64,000 nucleotides of DNA from Septoria linicola. Lineage: Eukaryota; Ascomycota; Dothideomycetes; Mycosphaerellales; Mycosphaerellaceae. The notes below the pieces were generated by a model. It worked only from the letters and a program-made list of their open reading frames with translations, did no database searches and had not been told where the DNA came from. Made by a program: the position numbers and the translations under genes. Location: NCBI GenBank assembly GCA_024114885.1, contig CP099418.1:2790001-2854000 (forward strand), written 5' to 3'. How positions within the stretch are numbered: the stretch's first letter is position 1; each line of letters begins with the position of its first letter. Below, one piece after another: positions 54,440 to 64,000 of this stretch.

Positions 54440-56754
54440 TGCGGCGGTAAACGGTCCGGCCGATTGACGGGTATGCTGGCTCGAATGTGTATGTTGGCCT
54501 ATGATATTCGACTCTCGGAGCAGGTGAAGAAGAGAGGACGCAGAGATTCTCTGTAACCGGGAGGGGGGCCAAGCTCTTCTTTGACGACAGGGAATTCAAC
54601 ACTTTCAGCTAATAAAAGGTAGAGCTCGTTGACAGAGGCGCAACACGTAAGTGGATACCACAGAGACTCCCGTTCCAGTGTGTTTGAGTTCAGTGGTCCA
54701 TGCTACTGCCGTCCGTGGTCGCGAACTGGCTCGGCTTCTGCAGAGCATAAAGTGGTTGGTATCGGGTCGAAGCGCATGGTTGCATCTGCAACCAGATGGC
54801 ACAGTCCTACGATGACCTCAATGCAGCATAGCACATTGCGGTTGCATAGGTTGAGGCAATTGTCACATTGATACTGAGATCTTAGAATATGCAGCGCCAG
54901 ACGGAAGCCAGCATGAACTTAGGCTCAGGCCGAAGTCCTCAGCAGCGCTAAGGTAGGGGCCCATTACTCGATTTGGCAACATAGAGTTGCGGCTTGGAGC
55001 TGAATCAAGCCCGTTTCTGGACAAGTGACGGCCGACTTACGAGCTTCATCTCCAGCTGTATCGGATCGCGTTCGAGGCGCAAGGATCCTTGTCTTCCATT
55101 TTCCAGGGTGATCAAGTTGATGCACGTGGCCGCACCGTGTCGCTTCCGCTGCTTGGGTGGCCGCGGAGATCCGGCGCAGTGGCCGTATCTCGGTGGAAGC
55201 GCTCTTCTCATCATTGCGCTGATGAGTAGCGAGAGACAGGCAAGCCGCTTGTATGCAGAAAATCTGGCCACTTGTTTTAGCGGCGCCAGCGTCAGATCAC
55301 AGCACCGAAAGCAGACGGCGGCAAAGGCTTCTGGATGCAAGACGTCACGCCACGCTGGCCGCGTGCCGAGACACAGTCCATCTCATCGAGCGCCTTTATT
55401 GTGCACAAACGCCGCTGGGCGCGCTGTTGTGACGATGGAAAGTGCAGCGCCGCAATTTGCGACAAAACATGACGGAAGAACGACCGCGCGCTCAACTGGC
55501 AAGATCTGGATCGGGTGTTGTTCGAAGTTGCAGCAAGGATCTCCCGATCCGCCAGAGAACCTTGCTCCCGCGTGCGCCAGGCCAGATTCGAGAGAATTGG
55601 CTGCCGGAGTTGGTCCACAAGAAAAGTACAAATCTTCACAGCTCTGTCTCGCCAGCACCGGTCTCTCACAACTTGTTCTGCGGACTGCTGCCAGCTGCTT
55701 CCACCGAGAGCCCTGGCCTGGCAGCCACAGTAGATCGTGTCTTACAAAGCTCGTCGGGGTAGGTGATGCTTGCCACCATTTTCATGGCGCAGCCCCGTTT
55801 GGTGCTCCAGGTCTGCTCCAAAGGCGACAGTATCACGCCGCACGATCGCATGAGCACACACAGCTCTATTGTTTAGCAGCGCGTGTTGCAGACACTGACT
55901 TCGCGTCATCACAAACCAACGATGATGGCGCCGTTGGTCTCAGCTCGAGCAGTACTGCCTGTTCGGGTAGCGTCTCTCTAGCTGGTCCCAGTACGGTACG
56001 TGGCTTGCTCTAGCTGATGCACGGGCTGATCCATCTGATCCATGTCGGTAGACCGGCAGTCAGATCACCAGCGCCATGGTCGTTGTTGTCGGTGGACGCA
56101 TGGTCGTCAACAACGGTGCTAATGATTTCTAACAGAATGCCTAATACTCTATCTCATATCTCCATCTGAAGTGAAGTCTATAGCACTGACTAACCGCGAG
56201 CTGAAGGACCGGGAAGATCAACGAGGTATGCTATGGAAGAGATAAAGGCAGGGGCCAGCAGTATCCGCAATGCTGGCATACACTCATTGTCGAGATTGCC
56301 CGCCTGGCCTGCTGAGCTGCTTCGATCAAGTTGCACAGTCGTTTCCCGTCACCCTTTCTGCCCAGCCAGACCAACGTGCTTCAGGGGTCGTTTTGCCATA
56401 GCCGCTTCGTATGCCTCGTCTCAACGTTGCCTTAGATCGATTGCCAAGCGTGCGGCGTCTCCATTGATCGTGGGCACTCTAGGCTTTGCTGCTGACATAC
56501 ATCTCTCCTGCCGCAGTCCGCTCGGCTCATGGGATGCTTGCGGGGTGTAGGTATGTACTCAAGTGGCGCCGTATCGATGCAGTCGTATTTGCAGACGAGA
56601 CAAGGCATAGACGTGTCGCATCTACGAAATGACACGCGTGCAGGTTGTGTAATGGAGGTAAGGTCCGACCAACAGTTCATGCCTATCACGTCGACGTTTG
56701 TGCAGCTTGCCTAAGGTAAGTGCTGAATGAACGGCCCATCACGTTGATACCTGT
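54440..56754. other. 2.3-kb stretch without a supported gene
   Basis: The longest frame (54994-56013, plus, 339 codons) has no ATG at its start, is rich in Cys, Arg and Ser, overlaps equally open minus-strand frames and shows no motif. I therefore do not call it. The promoter of the GH16 gene lies at the left end and the 3' end of the GPI-type gene at the right. Confidence 0.4.
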
Positions 56755-57831
56755 CTAAATGATATACGCAAGAGCGGCGATGACGATAGCGCCAATGCAC
56801 ATACTGCTCTTCACACTTGATGCTGCACTGGTGACTTGATCCCTCTCGGCGTCAACTTTCACGCATAACGGAGTAAATGTGCTTCCCGAATCGATGACCA
56901 CCTGGATCAAGTTAGCACATGAGCCTTTAGGTGTATGCCTGTGGCTCTCAGGAACCGGATGTACTCGTTTGAACTCACCATGTGGATGCGCGTCTCTGCT
57001 GTTTCAACGAAACTCTGGTTGTTGCCATCGTATGCGTCACTGGTGATGTGTGCGAAGCCCCCAGTAAGATTGCCTGCGATCTCTGGAGCCAGGAGGTTGT
57101 AGGTTGAGATCCTTGCGTTCTGGTCGAAGATCCACTCGCATCTGTTGATGTGTTAGGCCACAGACCATGCGACGGTCATAATGTCTCGATTTGGATCTAG
57201 CACATGGAACTTACTGCACAATATCGTCCAAATTCACATTACTCATGCGACATCCGTCATCAGCGGGCTCCGTCTCGGCCACTCGGTTGCTTATGGCTTC
57301 CAGACACTGATCGCGGAAAGGATATGCGCAACTCCCATCGCTGGCATTCTCCTCAGTGTCGGCATTGTAGCGATTTGCCTCAGCGCTCGGAAGCAGTGTC
57401 TCGAGCACAGAAACACAGAAATTGTTCTGGTCCAATTGTCCACTACTCGCTGCAACCGCCTGACTAAGGTTACCATCGGATGGGAAGCCGAAGTCGTACA
57501 CTGTATTGAGAACTTGAGCGTTTGGAATTTGACTGTCCGGTGGTGCCGCCTCTTCCAGTCGCGTGATGAGTTGCCAGCGTGGCGCGTTGCCGTCGTTGGG
57601 ATAGAAGAGATCGAAGTCTACCGTCTTCTCCGCAGTGACTCGCGCATCCTCCAAAAAGTCCTGTCCCTCGGGATATGGACCTTGATTTGCAGATTAATAC
57701 GTGGGCATTCCATTGCTGCATTGATGTCCAGGAGGCCGTAACTCACCAGGACCGCTGAAGGCAGTAGCATTTTGAGCTGCGGCAAACCCGGAGGCTGCAA
57801 TGAGGGCTGCGATGGTCGTTCGAGGAGCCAT
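56755..57831 (-). CDS. secreted, GPI-anchor-type protein of unknown function
   Basis: Four exons on the minus strand: 57747..57831, 57215..57680, 56979..57141 and 56755..56901, 286 residues. All phases fit; introns are 66-77 bp and two have CTAAC branch points. A signal peptide is clear: MAPRTTIAALIAASGFAAA followed by QNATAFSG. The mature part has several Cys (LDQNNFCVSVLETL, SDGSCAYPFRDQC, DDGCRMSNVN, QCEWIFDQNA, PLCVKVDAERD) and N-glycosylation sites (NLSQ, NLTG, NQSF). The end SSVKSSMCIGAIVIAALAYI-I is a small-residue site plus a hydrophobic tail, as for GPI attachment. It is probably a cell-surface protein. I do not recognise the family. Confidence 0.8.
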
Positions 57832-59867
57832 TGTATGTTCGCTGTAGAAACTGACTGTGAGGTGTGTAAGAGCTGACTTCAAGCGAGGCCAAATTTATGA
57901 ACCGTTTCTCCGCCCAGTAATTAATGTGCTTGGTATCAAGTCAGACTTCGGAGCTATGATGTTTCCAAGACATTGAATCAGCAGAAGCATACCACGCTCA
58001 CGACTCGCCAAGATCTCACGCTCCGCGGACAGCTCGTCTTGACGCACGGTGGCGCCAACAGTAGGACCGAACAATGTATTCCGTCATTTAGCCAGTAGAG
58101 TCGACGGTGAATGTTGTCGGCGCGAAGCATCAAATGTCTGCATCGACAGATGTTGTCGTGGACGCTTCCGAGCACAGCCGGCACTCTGCTAGCATCCCTC
58201 GACTCCAAAGTTGTCTCACGCCCAGGAAGGCTAAGATGTGCTGGCTTGGCCGAAAGACGCACAATTTCTTGATGCCTTGACCATTGTTGCAATGAGCAAT
58301 AGGATGATTCGATACACGTCTTGAGCTTCGAGATGACGGGCGAACATAATGCTGCGATCAGAGCACTTTGCAGCAGATTGTCGTGCAAAACAAGGCACTT
58401 GGCTCTGGCTAGAAGTTGAGCTTGCGAGTGCTCGTCAGCCTGCCTGACACCTGAAATGCCGGGCGAGATCAGTGACTCTCCCTACTACACAATCATATGG
58501 CGTGAAAGGTCTTGAGCTCAATCGTAAGCCCCGATCTGTAGACTTGCGGTGCTTTGTCATAACGGTGAGAAGTGCCTTGATGCGCATGGTGTAGCATCTT
58601 GTGCGTGACACGGTACCGTCGAGAAAGCAGCGCGTCAATCATTGGGGATGGTGTGAGTGACGGGCCAGCGTCCTGTTCAATTGTACGGCCATGTTGGTCG
58701 TGAGAAGTAACAAACTTGATCATCATGTGTGCTGGAGAGCGTGCTCGGCCCCACACTAAGTTAGAACTACCTCGCAACGTCCACAGACACCCCGAGCACG
58801 CCCACACACCACGACTGCATCTCAAGGCGCCGACAGAGCACATCTGCATACGACATTATCTACTCGAGGCGCTGTGCATCTCCGCGACCGTCATCATGGT
58901 GGTATGCGACAATCTTCCTCATGCTTGCACTGCACGTGGACAGCTGACCCGGCAAACATAGCTCGGTCGCCTCACCCACTATGCGTTCGATGCAGTGTTG
59001 GTATCTGCCTTCCTCGCGGGCGTCAAGCGTTCTACAGGACTCACGTACGTCGCTTGTCCCACCACGCAATCATCAGCTTCGCAGCTCAAACCTGAAACAC
59101 ATCATCGCTCGGCTTCGAGAGAGCAGCATTGGTATCAACGTCTGACCCTAACATTAGTCCTAGCCTGAAACCAGACACGTTTTCAGAGTCGCCAAGCATC
59201 AAGAAATGGATCGAGAACTACTTGTGGGTGGGCGAGACGATCATGGATCAGAGTGTTGCGATAATGAGTTCAAGCGGGTACTTTGAGCGCAAGAGATGAA
59301 GTGGTCGATGAGCAGAGGACCACCGCGAAGAGAGATCGAGTGCAGACCGGCAGAATCCGAGGCATGAAAATGATGGACGGTGTTGGTGGCATTGAATGCA
59401 TGCCAGCCAGTGTTGAGACGCGGTTACATGCCGTATGATACGGTATAGGCAGAGCAGACGTACGGAACAGGATATGCTTCCATTGGAACGAAAACTGTGT
59501 AGTGTTCGAGAGCACGCCTACTGTGAGCGATATGGATAGGCCGATATTCTGCTCGCCACAATAGCACTGCGATTATCGTAGGTGCATCGCACAACGGGCA
59601 CAAACCAATAATCGGGCACAAACCAATGAAGAATTGCAGCCAGAAGTCGGGTCGACGATCGTGATGGAAGTGCATGAAGACTGTTCTCATTTGGCATTTC
59701 GCTACGCCGAGCTAAGATGGACGCGCCTTGCGTGATCATCTACCGGATCGCTACCAAGCCCAGGCTGTTCCGCCCAAACGCCGTCCAGTGATGCAGCCGC
59801 TCTTTTAAGGCGCAATTTTGCCCTCGTTCATCGCCTGATCATTTCCCCAAAGTACATGTCTCATCGC
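57832..59867. other. 2-kb gene-poor stretch
   Basis: Only scattered short frames (for example 57978-58388 and 58493-58849, minus strand) without motifs. Contains a direct repeat at 59595-59627. I see no gene here. Confidence 0.4.
59595..59627 (+). repeat. short direct repeat, 15 bp twice
   Basis: CGGGCACAAACCAAT occurs at 59595..59609 and again at 59613..59627, three bases apart, inside a gene-free stretch. Confidence 0.9.
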
Positions 59868-60529
59868 TTAGAACTTGTTGAACGCCTTGACCTGCTTGCC
59901 GGTTCTTGGGAGGACACGGAGAACATTGAAGCGGACCTGTACGTAGTGTTAGTATGCCTTTTCAATCCCTTCCGTTCGCGATATCCTCGTCTTACAGTCT
60001 TGCTCAGAGGCCGGCATTGGCCAACAGTGACCTGGTCACCCTCAGACACACGGAAAGCTGGCGAGACGTGTGCGGCAAGGTTCTTGTGGCGCTTCTCGTA
60101 ACGGGAGTACTTTGGAACGAAGTGGAGGTACTCGCGGCGGATGATGATGGTACGGTGCATCTTGGCGGAGACGACGGTGCCGGTAAGGATACGGCCACGA
60201 ATGGAGACGAGACCGGTGAATGGGCACTTCTTGTCTGTAAACACACTGCAGTCAGTGTATGTCCTCAATTTGCACCAGCACGTGCCGCGCATTCGCGATT
60301 CCTCGTTCCAGCAGCACTTTGCACCACGCCTTCCTCACAGACAGCACATACCGATGTACTGGCCATCAATGGCGGTCTTTGGGGTCCTGAAGCCCAGACC
60401 GACGTCCTTGTGCCATCTACGGCCACCCTTTCCGACTCTGGTGGACTTCTTCTGGCTCTTGGAGTTCAAGAAGATGTGCGGCTGCTTCTGGAAAGCGCGC
60501 TCGCTCTGGACAGTCAACTCGGTCGCCAT
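59868..60529 (-). CDS. RPS11: 40S ribosomal protein S11 (uS17)
   Basis: Three exons on the minus strand: 60352..60529, 59996..60234 and 59868..59936, 161 residues, in phase. Introns are 117 and 59 bp; the second has TACTAAC. Family sequence: MATELTVQSERAFQKQPHIF, KDVGLGFRTPKTAIDGQYI, then across intron 1 DKKCPFTGLVSIRGRILTG, SAKMHRTIIIRREYLHFVPK, GQCRPLSKTVRFNVLRVLP across intron 2, and the end AFNKF. uS17 binds 18S rRNA in the small subunit. Confidence 0.97.
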
Positions 60530-60810
60530 GATTGCTGGATTCGGTGCAATCAAGTTGTCGTAGGTAGATTCGGCGGCGAGATGGGGGTTGTCGAAGTCGT
60601 GCTGCTGCGAGCGATATTGTCGTCAAGGCCCGTTCAGAGGTGTGAGAGAATTGCTGTGCATCTTGGCAAACTTCGGAACAACCTTCGGCCGGTCGAGCCT
60701 TCCTCGCTCAAGTGCAACTCCGACTCCATGGGAAAGGGCCATTAACATTGGCAGCCAGTACCTCTCTACACAACACAGCCAGCCACTCGGATCTCGCATC
60801 CATTATCATC
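60530..60810. promoter_or_regulatory. bidirectional promoter of RPS11 and mitochondrial bL36
   Basis: 281 bp separate the start codons of a cytosolic and a mitochondrial ribosomal protein gene facing away from each other. The frames are open into this interval on both sides without ATGs, as expected of leader sequence. Confidence 0.55.
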
Positions 60811-61146
60811 ATGCTGGTAGCACGCGCAGCTGTGCGGCAATGTCGCTCGACTCCATTGCGACTCATAGCCAACCGCCTCACGCCCCGGGCGACACTCTTC
60901 CGCAGATCTATCGGCGTTTCCAACACGAATACAACACTGCAAAACAGGCGACATAGCTCAATCGTGAATGCACTGCAGTCATTACGGCTGAATGGGACCA
61001 AGGCGATCGCTCAACAGCAAGTGCGAGGCATGAAGGTGCGGAGCAGCGTGAAGAAGCTCTGCGAGGGCTGCAAGAGTGTGAGAAGGAAAGGCGGCAAATA
61101 CGTGTACATCATCTGCAGCAAGAATCCAAAGCACAAGCAAAGGTAA
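60811..61146 (+). CDS. RTC6: mitochondrial large-subunit ribosomal protein bL36m
   Basis: Single exon, 111 residues. The ATG at 60811 opens a mitochondrial presequence rich in Arg and Ala (MLVARAAVRQCRSTPLRLIA). The mature C-terminus is a complete bacterial-type L36: MKVRSSVKKLCEGCKSVRRK, then YVYIICSKNPKHKQR. Its Cys residues match the zinc site of the family. bL36 sits near the peptidyl-transferase side of the mitoribosome large subunit. The yeast counterpart is Rtc6. Shares its promoter with RPS11. Confidence 0.94.
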   Translation: MLVARAAVRQCRSTPLRLIANRLTPRATLFRRSIGVSNTNTTLQNRRHSSIVNALQSLRLNGTKAIAQQQVRGMKVRSSVKKLCEGCKSVRRKGGKYVYIICSKNPKHKQR

Positions 61147-61640
61147 GAGTAAAAGCAGCAGACTGTTGCTTCCAGATCTGACCCTGTCCAGGCAAGGTTA
61201 GAGCAGCCAGAGGCTGGTTGACCTTTTCGATAAATGCCGACCATCATAATCCAAGCTGCCCATCGACCATCTCTGCTAGCCCTACAGTCGGAGAAGATCA
61301 GCAGCATGCACGAGAGTCCTTGCGATCAGAACTCGGGTGAGGCATGTGCTGCAGGCACAGCTGTGCTCGACCTCCCCGTCCACTTCAGACCACAACCCTG
61401 GCCTGCTAGAAGCACCCAGCCGTGCCCATCGCGGTCAGCACGCCATGCAAGATGCTGTGTGTTAGCAGCGGGACTAAATAGCAGCCCCAACAGCAAGCTC
61501 TCTTGTTGCCGGACGGCAAGTCTATGACTTTGTGCCACTACACCATTACGCGAAGCACATTTGTGATTTGCCTGTAGTATACCCATCTATCTGTACACTT
61601 ATAAGGCGTCGATGCCGCCACCTCTTGGCCATGACAAGCC
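61147..61640. other. convergent 3' region
   Basis: About 490 bp between bL36m and the converging transporter gene; no supported gene. Confidence 0.45.
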
Positions 61641-63632
61641 TTACTTACTCAATGCCTTCTCTCGAATGAACCACGCGCTCACGAAAGCGCCAAACACCAG
61701 TGTAGCTTGCACACCAAAGGCCGTATTGGTGCTTCTCGCATAGCATGATTCTACTAACAGCCTGGCCCTCGGGTGTAGACTCTCAAGGTATGCCAAGCTT
61801 TCTCGGACACGCTCAGCGACCTCCATGGCTTGCTCTTCTGACATACCGAGACCTGGTAATCGCGATGATAATTGATGACGCAGAGCAATGTTCATCACTG
61901 ACCCAGATACCGATACGCCGAAGGTACTCCCTAACGAACGGAACAGATAACTGCATGCCGTAGCCACAGACAGCCTGATCCTCTCGCGATGCATTAGCGA
62001 TGAGCCCAATCAGAGTTGTTGTAATGCCGATGCCGTTCCCAAAACCGCATAAACCTGCACAAGTTAGCGCCAACGAGAGCCAACTTGAAGTAGTTTTGAC
62101 TTACACATTCCGATGAGAATAGCGTCGGTGTTGTTTACCAAACGTCCGGAAAATAAGAACACGACGATGATACCGATGGTCAGAGTCGTGTAGGCAATGA
62201 TGGTCAGCGTGTAGTATCGGCCAGTGGCTCGCATGTAGTGTCCTGCCAACACACTGCCGAGAACGCCAGTGATGACGCTAGGGATGAGCAGCAGGCCAGC
62301 TTCCGTCGCAGTGGCATCGATGGCCGTCTGAAAGTACAGCGGAATGTAGAAAATGGTGGAAAGCCAGCCAGCCATTGAGAAGAAGTTGCATGCATAGCAC
62401 GCAACCAGGGTACGGTCAAAGATGATGCGACTAGGTGCGAATGGCTCACTCGCAACGCGCGTTTCAACGACGACAAAAGCAATCCAGAGGAGTGCAGAGC
62501 TGCTTAGCGCGGACAGCGTCACAGGCGACGACCAGCTATCATTGCTCCCACGATCGAAGCCAAGCAGTAGAGTAAAGACTGCGCTGATGAGCATGGTAGC
62601 ACCCATCAAATCGATGCGCAGCAAGCGCTTGCGCAAACTGTCAGTGTGCTTTCCTGTAGGCAGATGTAGTGTCAATGACACAGCTACGCATGCTAGAATG
62701 CACAATGGAACCTGTACCAAGAAAGCATATCGCCATCCGATGTGGTCAGCAGCAATACCTCCTGCGTGATGAGTGTAGAGATTAGCATGTTACGTCCCAC
62801 ATGACCTGCACATCAAGATCGACATACCTAGAGGAGCGCCAGCAGAAGCTCCTGCAGCATATATGATGGTGATATAGCCTTGCCATTGCCCACTTCCTCG
62901 TAAAGTGCATGTGTCCGAAAAGATAATGCTGACGCAGGTGGACATTGCCGCGGCCCCAATCGCCTGCCAGGCTCTTGCGATCACGAGCTGGCTGATGTTT
63001 CTAGCAAGTCCACAAGCTAGAGGGATGAAACGTCGTTAGCGAATGCCTCACGTGGTCGCAGTTGACTCTTACCCAAGCACCCCAGAGCAAAATTGACATA
63101 GCCAAAGAGCAGACATTCCTTACGGCCGAATAGATCACTCAGCTTGCCAAAGAGAGGTTGAAAACATGTCAGTGTCATGAAGTACCTACAACAGGAAAGC
63201 TGGGCCAGTCACTAAGACTATTTGCTTCGAATCTTGGCTGTCTTACGATGTTGCAATCCAGCTTGTCGAGGTCAAGGCGTTAAGCTCGCTGCCGAATCGA
63301 CCATATGCAGACACGACCAATGTCTGATCGGCTGCCGAGAGGAATACGCCAATGGCGATAGCCGGGAACACATATTTCAGCTTTTTCTTGACTTCTGGCA
63401 AGCCCTCGTCCTCGTCATGTCGTTCGTCAAGTGACTGGCTTTCGACAGCCTCTTCAGTTATGGTTGGGCCTTTGTGCAGATTATCGAACGTGCCATGCGT
63501 GGCTCGCGTCTCGTCTGGGGAACAGACTGGCTTGCGATATTTGGAGGGATCCACGGAAGTCGATAGCAAGGGCGAGATCTCAGATAGAAAGTCGTTGTCT
63601 TTGGCTTCCATCTTGTGCTTAGTAGCATTCAT
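61641..63632 (-). pseudogene. MFS transporter (Vba/Fnx1-like) with a frameshift
   Basis: Five exons on the minus strand: 63247..63632, 63073..63185, 62828..63016, 62105..62761 and 61641..62054. Splice sites and phases fit up to the last exon. The protein matches vacuolar basic-amino-acid or multidrug permeases of the Vba/Fnx1 type: IGVFLSAADQTLVVSAYGRF, SDLFGRKECLLFGYVNFALG, WQGYITIIYAAGASAGAPLG and GIAADHIGWRYAFLVQVPLC. In the last exon, ANASREDQAV should run into ATACSYLFRSLGSTFGVSV, but a tandem ACAGACAG (61966..61973, plus strand) adds four bases and shifts the frame. The remaining C-terminus to TAA at 61641 is well conserved. Either a recent pseudogene or a sequencing error. The start is the ATG at 63632; an acidic N-terminal tail precedes the helices. 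Confidence 0.82.
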
Positions 63633-64000
63633 CAGAGGTGACAAGTGGCACCAGATACGAGCGCAAAGAAGAATCTTTGCCCAACGAGCTCAATAATATT
63701 ATACAGGCGATAGGTTACACGAGCTGGAATCGTCCATAAATGTACAGGGAGTGCATTTGTTTCGAACGATCGACAACCTGGTAGTTAGTCTCGCTGGCCC
63801 GATATGCCGTGGCCCAGTAGCGATGAACGCCGTGGAGTCTGTTGTGCATTCACTTGTGCCACTAAGAGCCATGCCCTGCACATTCGAGGCATCTCTTTTT
63901 TGCTCGTTATTCCCTGCCAACCGTGGTATGTAAGCATGATAGCCATTTCACGGTGGCTGCGAAGTGCCCCTCGTACTTTCAAGCCTACAGATCCTCTTGT
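63633..64000. other. promoter side of the transporter and window edge
   Basis: Only short frames without features up to the window end. Presumably the transporter promoter. Confidence 0.4.

Noticed and set aside
54994..56013. 339-codon open frame on the plus strand
   Set aside because: No ATG at its start, chance-like composition (many Cys, Arg and Ser), equally open minus-strand frames over the same DNA, and no motif or splice partner.

Overview
The window is nuclear DNA of a filamentous ascomycete. Genes are dense and on both strands, and introns are short (about 48-120 bp, a few to 250 bp) with GT..AG ends and CTAAC/CTGAC-type branch points. Protein content (Hos4-type ankyrin protein, PAS kinase, fungal Stb3, Vba/Fnx1-type transporter, tandem zinc-cluster protein) points to a Dothideomycete, probably Mycosphaerellales/Capnodiales; that placement is inference from remembered similarity. 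I rebuilt exon structures by hand from splice motifs, reading phase and family conservation.

Layout. 0-9 kb: a GNAT acetyltransferase cut by the left edge, tri-snRNP factor SNU66/SART1, chromatin reader EAF3, and an uncharacterised protein with three tandem Zn2Cys6 clusters. 9-22 kb: a DUF1295 membrane reductase, a prenylation-motif F-box/LRR protein, a Hos4-like Set3-complex protein and PAS kinase. 22-34 kb: RPS7, a collapsed sterol O-acyltransferase (pseudogene), a nucleoside hydrolase, the PP2A scaffold TPD3, cytosolic PheRS beta FRS1, a mitochondrial aldehyde dehydrogenase and the NatC subunit NAA38. 34-44 kb: a six-exon small membrane protein, STB3, a ferric-reductase-like protein, a conserved unknown and the polyprenol reductase DFG10. 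44-54 kb: COMPASS subunit SPP1, mitochondrial AspRS MSD1, a possible 61-residue gene, an alpha/beta hydrolase, a FAT1-type acyl-CoA synthetase and a membrane-anchored GH16 enzyme. 54-64 kb: two long gene-poor stretches around a GPI-type secreted protein, then RPS11 and mitochondrial bL36m sharing one promoter, and a frameshifted Vba/Fnx1-type MFS transporter.

Most genes are single-copy housekeeping genes with no shared pathway. Four (EAF3, HOS4, STB3, SPP1) belong to the chromatin machinery linking H3K4/H3K36 methylation to Sin3/Set3 deacetylases. No biosynthetic cluster, transposon, rRNA, tRNA or CRISPR was seen.

The most unusual signals are: two neighbouring aldehyde dehydrogenase introns, 23 nt apart, that are about 76% identical over 50 ungapped positions (recent intron duplication, introner-like); a GT-TG 3' splice site in one of them; the triple Zn2Cys6 protein; a sterol acyltransferase whose catalytic core has been deleted; a 4-bp duplication that breaks an MFS transporter; and an F-box/LRR protein ending in a CaaX box.
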